A stretch of 42,715 nucleotides of DNA from Alcanivorax sp. (GTDB lineage Bacteria > Pseudomonadota > Gammaproteobacteria > Pseudomonadales > Alcanivoracaceae). Numbering within the stretch: the first letter of the stretch is position 1; the number at the start of each line of letters is the position of its first letter. The translations under genes and the position numbers were made by a program. The notes below the pieces were generated by a model. The model saw only the letters and a program-made list of their open reading frames with translations. It did not search any database and was not told where the DNA came from. The stretch is from the NCBI GenBank assembly GCA_013823245.1, contig PNLU01000018.1, forward strand, positions 1-42,715, read 5' to 3'. Below, in pieces: positions 6,308 through 13,174 of this stretch.

Positions 6308-8374
6308 TCATTCTTCTATCTCAGGTACTTCAAAAATCATTGGAACACTTGAGCGGAACGCCTTGCCAGCAGCAATAGCTTGGCGAAATCTAAGTTTCGG
6401 CAAGGATTTAACAGTTTCCTGACCAAAATAGTTGGCAAGAAACTCACTACTCGTTTTATCAAACTCTTGAAATGAGACGATAGTGTTGCATTGGGTGAGA
6501 ATAGTCTTCGAAACATTTGCTGTTCTTTGTGCAATAACTAACAACCCTACATTGTATTTTCTGCCCTGAAGTGCAATCTGGGCGATACTATTGAGCAAGC
6601 CCTGTGAAGCCTTGTCAGATACGCCTGCAAAGTTCCATTCAGGAACAATAGTATGTGCTTCTTCCAATACAAGGCATAACCTCTTACCAAAATTATTTTC
6701 GGTCTTAGCGATATGAAAAAGTATGCGGAAGAATGTCTTGGTGTACGTCAACACTCCGGAAGTATTTTCAACATGGGGCAATTCGAAGATGGCAAGCTTG
6801 TTTTCACTTTCCATGAACACTTTAAGCTGATCATAAATTGTTCTTGATACCTCTTTCTTCTTGGCGCGTGAGCTTTCAGTGTCTTTATTGTAATTACTCC
6901 CCATTTCCCGCTCAATGAAGTCGATATCTTTGAAAAGCTGCTCCGAAATATCTTTAGAAATAACAGACTGAGGATTTAAATCCTCAAATTTCCCCACGTA
7001 TTCTCCAGTAAAGTCTATGCAGATAACTTTAGCGTCGTTTTCTTTGAGGTATTCTCTGATTAAGCCCCGTGAAAATACGGACTTACCTGTACCTGTAACC
7101 CCTATTACAGCCATATGGTGAGACATTGCCAATGGTTTGCTAAGTACTACAGGGTAGTTCGTATTTGGGATTCGACCAACGATAATCTCGTCTTTCGCTA
7201 TTATTGGTTCATCAATATTCGAAGCTAAAAAAACAGGGGTATTTATCTCAGGAACCCAGCCGAATTGCTCAAATTGAAGCCTCTCTAAATTCCACGTCCC
7301 AAGTTGGATTGCTTCTCCGACAATAAATCCTGACTCGTTCTTTTGCTCCAAACTTTCAATGCTCGTGACCCCCTCAACAATTTGGTAAAGCACTTCAGTT
7401 GAACCAACTTTGACTCCGAGCAATTGCCCTTCGGTGACTTCTATAGCTGAGTTGTAGGTAAATCGTAAGTAGTTGATTTTGCTATGCTCGGCAACTATAC
7501 CAACTAGTCGTCTAAGAAGGTCATTGGTCGGCACTTCTTCAATTTTATATACCACGTCACGTGATCCCGCTCCGCCGAAGGGAGTTTTAGAAAAAACGTG
7601 ATCAATTGATGGACTTGCAAGGACTTTAACCCAGCTCTCCTGGTTCAGAATATACTCTTCAATAATCAGACCTCGCCGGGGCCGCTGTTCAGGACCATGC
7701 TTAAATTCAACGAAGTCAAAAGGCCGGCATTGAGTAGAGCCACTTATTGCTGGAGCCAGTTTAACCAGAAATGTATTTTTAGATTTAACTCCAAAAATTT
7801 GACCTATCGCACTTTTTGATTGATTTGATTTTTCCGGAGTTATCAAATCCTCCAAAGCTCTCGCGAGGGATGGAAGATTGAGAATCGTGAAAACAACCCA
7901 GAAAACAAGCAATGCATCAAACTCATTTGAATCCGCACCGAACTGTTTATAAGTACCCCACAAGAAGAACGCAGAAAAAAGTGCTTCCGGCTTTCCAATT
8001 TCTCGGTTTAGTCTAGACAAGAATCGAATGTATTTGTTTTCATCAGCCAAAGGTCGCTGGCGAAACCAAAGTAGTCCGTAACTTGAAAATAGTAGATAAA
8101 TAGTGACAGAGAAAAATCCCCAGTAGACAAAATCTCTATCAGGCGCATCCACAAGCAATAACGAAATACTCGCTGTTACCGCGTTAACAAAGATGTTGGA
8201 ATCTTTAGAAAAATGCGGTTGGTCTATAAGAGATAGCAATACGAGTAAAAGTAATCCTGACGTAAACCAAAACTGACCAAGTATAAAGGAGAATCCCCCA
8301 GTCAGTAGTCGTCCGACTATGAGCAGAGTAATAAGCGAGAGTGCTATCAACGTGAGCCTATATTTTTTTGTCAT
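6308..8374 (-). CDS. Membrane-anchored HerA/FtsK-type ATPase in a single 2.1-kb cassette
   Basis: The 688-residue product has about five or six hydrophobic segments in the first 175 residues (roughly 7-23, 29-50, 61-75, 80-104, 130-145, 152-170). A beta-rich stretch of about 200-400 is compatible with a HAS-barrel. The C-terminal domain is a HerA-type P-loop ATPase: Walker A GVTGTGKS 425-432, Walker B LCLVLEEAHT 566-575, and QGRKYNVGLLVIAQR 603-617 with the usual arginine and Gln-Arg sensor. HerA-class ATPases form hexameric DNA pumps and occur in repair and in several anti-phage systems, normally with a nuclease or SIR2 partner. None shares this cassette. The start ATG 8374 has only a weak ribosome site. 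Membrane anchoring is FtsK-like; any defence role is inference. Confidence 0.85.
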   Translation of the reverse strand: MTKKYRLTLIALSLITLLIVGRLLTGGFSFILGQFWFTSGLLLLVLLSLIDQPHFSKDSNIFVNAVTASISLLLVDAPDRDFVYWGFFSVTIYLLFSSYGLLWFRQRPLADENKYIRFLSRLNREIGKPEALFSAFFLWGTYKQFGADSNEFDALLVFWVVFTILNLPSLARALEDLITPEKSNQSKSAIGQIFGVKSKNTFLVKLAPAISGSTQCRPFDFVEFKHGPEQRPRRGLIIEEYILNQESWVKVLASPSIDHVFSKTPFGGAGSRDVVYKIEEVPTNDLLRRLVGIVAEHSKINYLRFTYNSAIEVTEGQLLGVKVGSTEVLYQIVEGVTSIESLEQKNESGFIVGEAIQLGTWNLERLQFEQFGWVPEINTPVFLASNIDEPIIAKDEIIVGRIPNTNYPVVLSKPLAMSHHMAVIGVTGTGKSVFSRGLIREYLKENDAKVICIDFTGEYVGKFEDLNPQSVISKDISEQLFKDIDFIEREMGSNYNKDTESSRAKKKEVSRTIYDQLKVFMESENKLAIFELPHVENTSGVLTYTKTFFRILFHIAKTENNFGKRLCLVLEEAHTIVPEWNFAGVSDKASQGLLNSIAQIALQGRKYNVGLLVIAQRTANVSKTILTQCNTIVSFQEFDKTSSEFLANYFGQETVKSLPKLRFRQAIAAGKAFRSSVPMIFEVPEIEE

Positions 8375-8406
8375 TTGTCATCCAAGATTGATCGATAACA
8401 GGTAGC

Positions 8407-8490
8407 ACATAACGCCCGCAGCACGCGCGGCTTTGTAATGGAGGCGCAGCCGGAATGGAAAAGCCGTCGCTGTGCCTGCGATTGTTACGT
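8407..8490 (-). other. attC site after the 161-residue cassette gene
   Basis: Inverse core site ACGTAAC (minus, 8484-8490) exactly complements this cassette's own start GTTACGT at 8992-8998. It overlaps the gene's TAA stop (8485-8487), as is common in cassettes. Core site GTTATGT is at 8407-8413. It shares its sequence family with the sites at 4794-4877 and 9585-9668. Confidence 0.92.
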
Positions 8491-8970
8491 TGATGGCTTG
8501 AGGAGAGATGCATTTCTCTTGACTGCGCCCGCCAGCCCTTTAATTTTCTTTGAAGCCCCAGTTGAAGATTCAATTTCAACGGAAGCCAGTGATTCCAAGT
8601 GAATAGTTCCGAAATCGAAATTCGTACCATCAAGAACAAATTCGAAAAACTGGCTTTCACTCAAACACGGATTACTTAGATCTCGACTCTCGAACGGAGA
8701 GCCAGCCCGCTCGCCAATGGATTTAGTGATTCTAAATTTCAGTTCCTCGCCATTACTGGTGACGAACGTCAGAGCATAAAGCGTTATTGGTCTACGGCCA
8801 GAATTTACGATCTTCACGTAAATTCCATCAACCATGTTCGCGAAGCTTTCCTTATACGACCCTGATACATCAAATCTCGTTCGATCACGGAACATGACGT
8901 AAAAAGCTATACAAAAACTAGCCAAAGAAACGCAGATACTGATGATGGGTAAAGCCTCTTTCAGCGTCAT
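8485..8970 (-). CDS. Cassette-borne protein with one N-terminal helix, unknown function
   Basis: The 161-residue product starts at ATG 8970. A single hydrophobic helix (about 8-27, LPIISICVSLASFCIAFYVMF) is followed by a soluble domain with NMVDGIYVKIVNSGRRPITLYALTFVT. That is a beta-sandwich-like pattern seen in many small membrane-anchored proteins of unknown role. The C-terminus is basic (KKIKGLAGAVKRNASLL). No catalytic motif is seen. The stop overlaps the attC inverse core site, so gene and cassette end together. Confidence 0.75.
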   Translation of the reverse strand: MTLKEALPIISICVSLASFCIAFYVMFRDRTRFDVSGSYKESFANMVDGIYVKIVNSGRRPITLYALTFVTSNGEELKFRITKSIGERAGSPFESRDLSNPCLSESQFFEFVLDGTNFDFGTIHLESLASVEIESSTGASKKIKGLAGAVKRNASLLKPST

Positions 8971-8991
8971 GACGGTTGACCAGTTCCTTCA

Positions 8992-9067
8992 ACGTAACGC
9001 CGCCTGCAACGGCGAGTGTAGCGAGTCCGGCAGCCGAAGGCGGCAAATTGCCGGTACCTTGTTATGC
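8992..9067 (-). other. attC site after the two-small-ORF cassette
   Basis: Inverse core site GCATAAC (minus, 9061-9067) exactly complements this cassette's own first bases GTTATGC at 9585-9591. The core site of the following cassette is GTTACGT at 8992-8998. The stem is less regular than in the other sites (CCGGCAATTTGCCG against CCTGCAACGGCG). Length is 76 bp. Confidence 0.78.
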
Positions 9068-9090
9068 ATTTAAGCTGCTCTTGGTGCTAT

Positions 9091-9294
9091 CTATTGAGCC
9101 AGAAAGCCAATAGCTATGAGAAACACAGAAAACAGCAAGAACATGTATATGGGAGAATGTGGCCTTTCAAGGGTTGGATCTGTTCCGACATCAATTTGCT
9201 TATAAAGCAAGAAAAAGGACAACAGCGCTAACAGGAAGCCCAAACCAATCACGCCCAAACCAAGAATTTCCACGACATCGAGATTTTCTAGCAA
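9091..9294 (-). CDS. Small two-helix membrane protein
   Basis: The 67-residue product has two hydrophobic helices (about 9-31, ILGLGVIGLGFLLALLSFFLL, and 48-66, IYMFLLFSVFLIAIGFLA) joined by a short polar loop (KQIDVGTDPTLERPHSP). The start is a TTG at 9294 with AAGGAGCGAAAC ahead of it; there is no in-frame ATG near the ribosome site. It is the second gene of a two-gene cassette. No family recognised. The small hairpin architecture is shared by holin-like and toxin-like peptides, but there is no evidence for either here. Confidence 0.7.
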   Translation of the reverse strand: MLENLDVVEILGLGVIGLGFLLALLSFFLLYKQIDVGTDPTLERPHSPIYMFLLFSVFLIAIGFLAQ

Positions 9295-9363
9295 GTTTCG
9301 CTCCTTGGCTCTATTTTGCCATGCACGATGCTGCCAGCCGGCATCAGTACGATATGCCGCGTA

Positions 9364-9537
9364 TCAAGACGAGAGATAAATATAGCTCTCCTTATTAACG
9401 GGGTTAAAGTCTTCGAAATAGCCGATATCTTCAACCTGCTCGGCTTCTCCCTCACTATTGATAATTCGGATATCGATCTCCCCGTGTTCCTCAAGAATAT
9501 CTTGAAGTTCCTTAATTAGCTCAGAAACCAGCAACAT
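9364..9537 (-). CDS. Small acidic protein, 57 residues, first gene of a two-gene cassette
   Basis: ATG 9537 lies behind AGAAGGAAATCT. The product (MLLVSELIKELQDILEEHG, then EIDIRIINSEGEAEQVEDIGYFED) resembles in layout the many small phage- and plasmid-borne proteins that begin with a helix of the type SELIELLQ and continue with a short beta hairpin; the family name is not certain to me. It ends 69 bases before the TTG of the two-helix membrane protein, with no attC between, so the two travel together. Confidence 0.65.
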   Translation of the reverse strand: MLLVSELIKELQDILEEHGEIDIRIINSEGEAEQVEDIGYFEDFNPVNKESYIYLSS

Positions 9538-9584
9538 AGATTTCCTTCTATTGAACCATTACTCTCGCAACGAGAGAACCGTCT

Positions 9585-9668
9585 GCATAACGCCCGCAGC
9601 ACGCGCGGCTTTGTAGTGGAGGCGAAGCCGCAACGAAAAAGCCGTCGCCGTGCCTGCGATTGTTAAGT
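9585..9668 (-). other. attC site after the 105-residue cassette gene
   Basis: Inverse core site ACTTAAC (minus, 9662-9668) exactly complements this cassette's own first bases GTTAAGT at 10007-10013 and overlaps the gene's TAA stop (9663-9665). Core site GTTATGC is at 9585-9591. Stem on the plus strand: TAACGCCCGCAGCACG against the reverse complement TAACAATCGCAGGCACGG, with extrahelical bases in the arm that comes first on the minus strand. That sets the array orientation as minus. Confidence 0.93.
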
Positions 9669-9980
9669 TTTTGCTACCGCACCCTCTAATTCAGCAGCAT
9701 GCTTTTGGATGGCATCGAAAACCGGGGCGCTTACGTCCTTTTTATCTCGAAATCGCTTAACCTCAGATTTAACAGTTTTATAATCAAAACTGAAGGTTGA
9801 GCTGCTAGCTCCTTGAACCTTGAGAGTGATGTGAAAATTGTCATCGTCCCAAGCGACATCAACTTCTGGAAAGTTTGTAAAGGTAAAGTTGTTGACCCTC
9901 AGATCGTGAAGCAGCGCGGAAGCAACGAAACCGCCGACCTCACAGCTGCTGAACCCTGAACTCGTAAAGTATGTTCCCAT
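9663..9980 (-). CDS. Cassette-borne protein, 105 residues, unknown function
   Basis: The start is ATG 9980 behind CCAGGAGGCAAC; the frame is open further upstream but crosses the cassette boundary at 10013. The product is soluble, with an N-terminal Gly/Ser-rich segment (MGTYFTSSGFSSCEVGGFVAS), alternating beta-strand segments (NNFTFTNFPEVDVAW, NFHITLKVQ, STFSFDYKTV), and a basic helix ending AELEGAVAKT. No family or catalytic motif recognised. It is the most array-proximal complete cassette, nearest to where an integrase and attI would be expected. Confidence 0.72.
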   Translation of the reverse strand: MGTYFTSSGFSSCEVGGFVASALLHDLRVNNFTFTNFPEVDVAWDDDNFHITLKVQGASSSTFSFDYKTVKSEVKRFRDKKDVSAPVFDAIQKHAAELEGAVAKT

Positions 9981-10013
9981 GTTGCCTCCTGGCTGATGAG
10001 CGGAAAACTTAAC

Positions 10014-10305
10014 TGGTATTAGGACGCCTGCGCATATATTGAATAACGACGCCCGCAGCCTATCCACATATCAACCCACTTCAAATGGCACTTATATCTC
10101 TCTGAAGACAGAGAACAAATTCGCCAACATGACTGAGGGCACGGTGATAGGAAGCCGGCTCATCTACTCAAACCCACCCACGCTACCGCCAGAAATCGCA
10201 CTCCCCCAAGCACGATCCCCCCACAAACAAGCGCCACGCCCAACGTGACCCCTGTCTCATTTCTTCTGTGAGGTAAGTAATACCGGAAGGAATATTTATT
10301 TCAAG
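10014..10305. other. Array-chromosome junction with an attC half site; no gene seen
   Basis: Plus-strand GAATAACGACGCCCGCAGCC at 10041-10060 looks like the L'-R' half of the attC family found in the array (TAACGCCCGCAGC), with core site GTTATTC on the minus strand. The matching other half is absent. The rest to 10305 holds no credible ORF, integrase fragment or attI that I can recognise. The half site suggests a deletion that removed the array's proximal end. Confidence 0.45.
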
Positions 10306-10324
10306 TGATGGCACTTTGCCATCA
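10306..10324 (-). terminator. Perfect 8-bp hairpin after yheV
   Basis: TGATGGCA (10306-10313) and TGCCATCA (10317-10324) form a perfect stem with a 3-base loop, six bases downstream of the yheV stop. No run of T follows on the minus strand, so termination is possible but not textbook. Confidence 0.45.
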
Positions 10325-10329
10325 TTGGC

Positions 10330-10548
10330 CTATTTGCCCGATTTCCACACCACCGGGCTGCTCCCGCCCCCATCACCGCCCTCTGGCGATGTCGGGGCGG
10401 GCGCCGGTTCAGCGTCCAGGTCCTTGCGCATATCGCAGGCCACGCACTCCATCCACAGGCTGTCGCCGTCCTGCACGCGCACGATCTTGTCCACGGCGCC
10501 ACACTCGGGGCAGGTGGCGCCGGCGATAAAGCGGCGTTTCACGCTCAT
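10330..10548 (-). CDS. yheV: YheV-family zinc-ribbon protein
   Basis: The 72-residue product has two CxxC pairs, C13/C16 (TCPECG) and C35/C38 (ECVACD), forming a zinc ribbon as in YheV/DUF2387 proteins. The N-terminus MSVKRRFIAGATCPECG is characteristic. The C-terminal 30 residues are a Pro/Gly-rich tail. Its ATG overlaps the prlC stop (ATGA, 10545-10548), so the two are translationally coupled in one operon. Its molecular role is not settled. Confidence 0.85.
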   Translation of the reverse strand: MSVKRRFIAGATCPECGAVDKIVRVQDGDSLWMECVACDMRKDLDAEPAPAPTSPEGGDGGGSSPVVWKSGK

Positions 10549-12581
10549 GCGGCGATGCCGCTGTGGCGCAGCAGGGGTTCCACGCTGGGTTCGCGGCCGC
10601 GGAAGGCCTTGAACAGTTCCATGGGCTCCTGGCTGCCGCCCATGGCCAGGATGTGCTGGCGGAAGTCGCGGCCGGTGTCGGGGTTGAACACGCCTTCTTC
10701 TTCAAAGCGGGCGTAGGCATCGGCAGAGAGCACTTCGGCCCATTTGTAGCTGTAGTAGCCTGCGGCGTAGCCGCCGGCGAAGATGTGGCCAAAGCCGTTC
10801 TGGAAGCGGTTGAAGGCGGGGGGCTTGATCACGGCCACTTCGTCACGCACCTCGTCGAGCACGGTCTGGATGTCCAGCTGATCGTTGTATTCGGCGTGGA
10901 TGCGCATATCGAACAGGGAAAACTCCAGCTGGCGCACCATCATCATGGCGCTCTGGAAGTTCTTGGCGGCGAGCATCTTGTCCAGCTTTTCGCGGGGCAG
11001 GGGTTCGCCGGTTTCATAGTGGCCGGAAATCAGGCGGATGCCTTCTTCGGTCCAGCACCAGTTCTCCATGAACTGGCTGGGCAGCTCCACGGCGTCCCAG
11101 GCCACGCCATTGATGCCGGAAATGCCGCTCACGTCCTGTTCGGTCAGCATGTGGTGCAGGCCGTGGCCGAATTCATGGAACAGGGTGGTCACTTCGTCGT
11201 GGGTCAGCAGGCCGGGCTTGCCGCCGGCGGGCGGGGCGAAGTTGCAGCTCAGATACGCTACGGGCAGTTGCAGGCTGCCGTCCAGGCGGCGGCGACGCAC
11301 CTGGCAGTCGTCCATCCAGGCGCCACCGCGTTTGCCGGTGCGGGCATACATGTCCAGGTAGAAGCCGGCGATCAGCTGGCCGCTGTCATCGAACACGTCG
11401 TAGTAGCGAACGTCCTGGTGCCAGGTGTCCACGCCGTCTTTGGCCTGGATGCGGATGGCGAACAGCTTCTCCACCACGGCGAACATACCGTTGATCACTT
11501 TTTCGGCGGGGAACCAGGGGCGCAGCTCTTCTTCAGAGATGCTGTAACGGGCTTCGCGCAGGCGTTCGCTCCAGAAGCCGATATCCCAGGGTTGCAGGTC
11601 CGTCGCGCCGTTTTCAGCCGCAAAGGCTTTCAGTTCGGCCAGCTCTTTCTCGGCCTGGGGCTTGGCGCGGCGGGCCAGGTCGCGCAGGAAGGTCTGCACT
11701 TCGTCCACGTCGCGGGCCATCTTGGTGGCCAGGGACTTTTCAGCGTAGTTGTTGAAGCCGAGCAGGCGGGCCTGTTCGTGGCGCAGGCGCAGGATCTCGC
11801 GCATCAGGGCGCTGTTGTCGAACTTGCCGGCATCCGGGCCTTCTTCCGAGGCGCGGGTGCAGTGGGCGCGGTACATCTCTTCGCGCAGGGCGCGGTTGGT
11901 GGCGTGGCAGATCACGGCGTAATAGCAGGGGAAGTCCAGGGTCAGCATCCAGCCGTCCAGGCCTTCTTCCTTCGCCTTGTCGGCGGCGCCGGCGCGGGCG
12001 ACGTCGGGCAGGCCGTCCAGTTCGCGCTCGTCGGTCACGTGCTTGCGCCAGCTTTGGGTGGCGTCCAGCACATTGTCAGAGAAGCGCGAGGTCAGTTCAG
12101 ACAGCCGCTTGCTGTTGGCCATGTATTCGGCCTTGCGCTCCACGGGCAGGTCCACACCAGACAGGCGGAAGTCACGCAGGGTGTCGTCCAGGTCCTTTTG
12201 CTGGGCGGGGGTCAGGCGGGCGTATTCCTCGCTGTCGCGCACGCTCTGGTAGGCGGCAAACAGCTCGGCGTTCTGGCCGGTCTCGGTGCCGTATTCCGAC
12301 AGTTTGGGCAGGCAGGCGTTGTAGGCATTACGCAGGGCATCCGTCTGGGCCACGGCGTTCAGGTGCCCCACGGGGCCGAAGGCCTTGCTCAGGCGGTCAT
12401 CTTCTTCATCCAGCGCCTGCACCAGCGAGGCCCAGGTCCAGGGGCCGCCGTCCGCCAGCAGCGCCTTGATCCGCGCCCGGCCGGATTCGATCAGCGCGTC
12501 CACCGCGGGCTCCACCTGCTCGGGCTTGATGGCAGAAAACGGCGGCAGGCCGGGGTAATCGATCAGGGGGTTGCTGGACAT
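10545..12581 (-). CDS. prlC: Oligopeptidase A (M3 zinc metallopeptidase)
   Basis: This is a cytoplasmic zinc endopeptidase that degrades short peptides, including cleaved signal peptides. The product is 678 residues from the ATG at 12581, chosen because GAGGAG precedes it (the frame extends 9 codons upstream with no ribosome site). The M3 signature TTLFHEFGHGLHH places the HEFGH zinc site at about residues 469-473. The downstream ELPSQFMENW supplies the third ligand Glu. Length and the N-terminus (NPLIDYPGLPPFSAIKPEQVEPAV) agree with the family. It heads the prlC-yheV operon. The promoter should lie in 12582-12676. Confidence 0.97.
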   Translation of the reverse strand: MSSNPLIDYPGLPPFSAIKPEQVEPAVDALIESGRARIKALLADGGPWTWASLVQALDEEDDRLSKAFGPVGHLNAVAQTDALRNAYNACLPKLSEYGTETGQNAELFAAYQSVRDSEEYARLTPAQQKDLDDTLRDFRLSGVDLPVERKAEYMANSKRLSELTSRFSDNVLDATQSWRKHVTDERELDGLPDVARAGAADKAKEEGLDGWMLTLDFPCYYAVICHATNRALREEMYRAHCTRASEEGPDAGKFDNSALMREILRLRHEQARLLGFNNYAEKSLATKMARDVDEVQTFLRDLARRAKPQAEKELAELKAFAAENGATDLQPWDIGFWSERLREARYSISEEELRPWFPAEKVINGMFAVVEKLFAIRIQAKDGVDTWHQDVRYYDVFDDSGQLIAGFYLDMYARTGKRGGAWMDDCQVRRRRLDGSLQLPVAYLSCNFAPPAGGKPGLLTHDEVTTLFHEFGHGLHHMLTEQDVSGISGINGVAWDAVELPSQFMENWCWTEEGIRLISGHYETGEPLPREKLDKMLAAKNFQSAMMMVRQLEFSLFDMRIHAEYNDQLDIQTVLDEVRDEVAVIKPPAFNRFQNGFGHIFAGGYAAGYYSYKWAEVLSADAYARFEEEGVFNPDTGRDFRQHILAMGGSQEPMELFKAFRGREPSVEPLLRHSGIAA

Positions 12582-12676
12582 GCGGGGCTCCTCGGCAAAT
12601 TCGGACATCTACACATTGGACAGAGTGGGGGCGGCAGCAGCAGGTTCAAGCCCTCGGGCAACACTGAAAGGCCCCC

Positions 12677-12739
12677 ATAATGACTGCAATCGAACACATA
12701 GACCATCATATTTACTATAATGACTCCGATCGAAAGCAT
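12677..12739 (+). promoter_or_regulatory. hipBA promoter with two direct repeats, probable HipB operator
   Basis: Two 23-bp direct repeats begin at 12677 and 12717, exactly 40 bp apart, and agree at 19 of 23 positions (ATAATGACT, then ATCGAA, then CAT). The second repeat overlaps a consensus TATAAT at 12716-12721 about 90 bases before hipB. The spacing is close to four helical turns, fitting cooperative binding of two HipB dimers on one face. HipB autoregulation is known for the family; the site assignment is inference. Confidence 0.6.
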
Positions 12740-12811
12740 TAAGTTTGCGCAGCCAGAGGCATTGGGCAACAATACGTCAGAGCCTTATTACCTACAGGCG
12801 AGGCAACCATC

Positions 12812-13174
12812 ATGAAGCTTGCCGAACTCTTTGACGACGCGCTGCTGGCCGAGCTGGGCCGCAGACTGCGACTGCACCGCATCCAGGCCGAATGGACACA
12901 GGATACGCTGGCGGACCGTGCACGGGTATCCCGCAGTACGCTGAGCAAGATCGAGCAGGGAAGGCCGGTCAAGCTGCCTGAATTCCTGGCGGTGCTTCGG
13001 GCGCTGGACTTGCTCGACACACTGGACCAGGTACTGCCTGATCCGGCGCGCTCTCCGTTGCTGCGCTATGCTCACGAACAGGGAAAACTGCCCCAGCGCG
13101 TTCGCCACACCTCCTCTCCGGGCATTGCCGAGACTACGCCCCGATGGCCAGAAGACCAGGAGCCGGAGCCATGA
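12812..13174 (+). CDS. hipB: HipB-type antitoxin, XRE-family DNA-binding protein
   Basis: The 120-residue product has an XRE helix-turn-helix at about 13-70 (LGRRLRLHRIQAEWTQDTLADRARVSRSTLSKIEQGRP). A C-terminal tail rich in Pro and charged residues (SSPGIAETTPRWPEDQEPEP) follows. It would bind and neutralise the HipA kinase and repress its own operon. It is longer than E. coli HipB (about 88 residues), mainly in the tail. The stop overlaps the hipA start (ATGA at 13171-13174), giving translational coupling. The operator is proposed at 12677-12739. Confidence 0.9.
   Translation: MKLAELFDDALLAELGRRLRLHRIQAEWTQDTLADRARVSRSTLSKIEQGRPVKLPEFLAVLRALDLLDTLDQVLPDPARSPLLRYAHEQGKLPQRVRHTSSPGIAETTPRWPEDQEPEP

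Larger units (their letters stand above)
2066..10013 (-). mobile_element. Integron gene-cassette array (CALIN-like), nine cassettes bounded by attC sites
   Basis: Nine attC sites separate short genes that all read on the minus strand. Each start codon lies close behind a core site and most stops touch an inverse core site. Cassette order from the proximal end: 105-residue protein; 57- plus 67-residue proteins; 161-residue protein; HerA-type ATPase; 38-residue ORF; 308-residue orphan; lipoprotein plus DUF3892; M41-like; CoiA-like. A tenth cassette gene (four-helix membrane protein) follows the last attC. Exact 7/7 self-complementary ends are seen in five cassettes. No tyrosine recombinase gene is present on either side within the window, so mobility would depend on an integrase elsewhere. 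Confidence 0.88.

Noticed and set aside
1..10060. CRISPR array as an explanation for the repeated elements
   Set aside because: The repeats are 60-89 bp imperfect palindromes separated by genes, not short identical repeats with uniform spacers.
10080..10260. Remnant of an integrase gene between the array and yheV
   Set aside because: Neither strand shows tyrosine-recombinase motifs or an open frame of useful length; only a short hydrophobic stretch without a start codon is seen.
10563..12680. Plus-strand open frame of 705 codons
   Set aside because: Antisense shadow of prlC, whose M3 peptidase motifs are complete. Low-complexity Gly/Ala/His-rich translation is typical of such shadows in GC-rich DNA.
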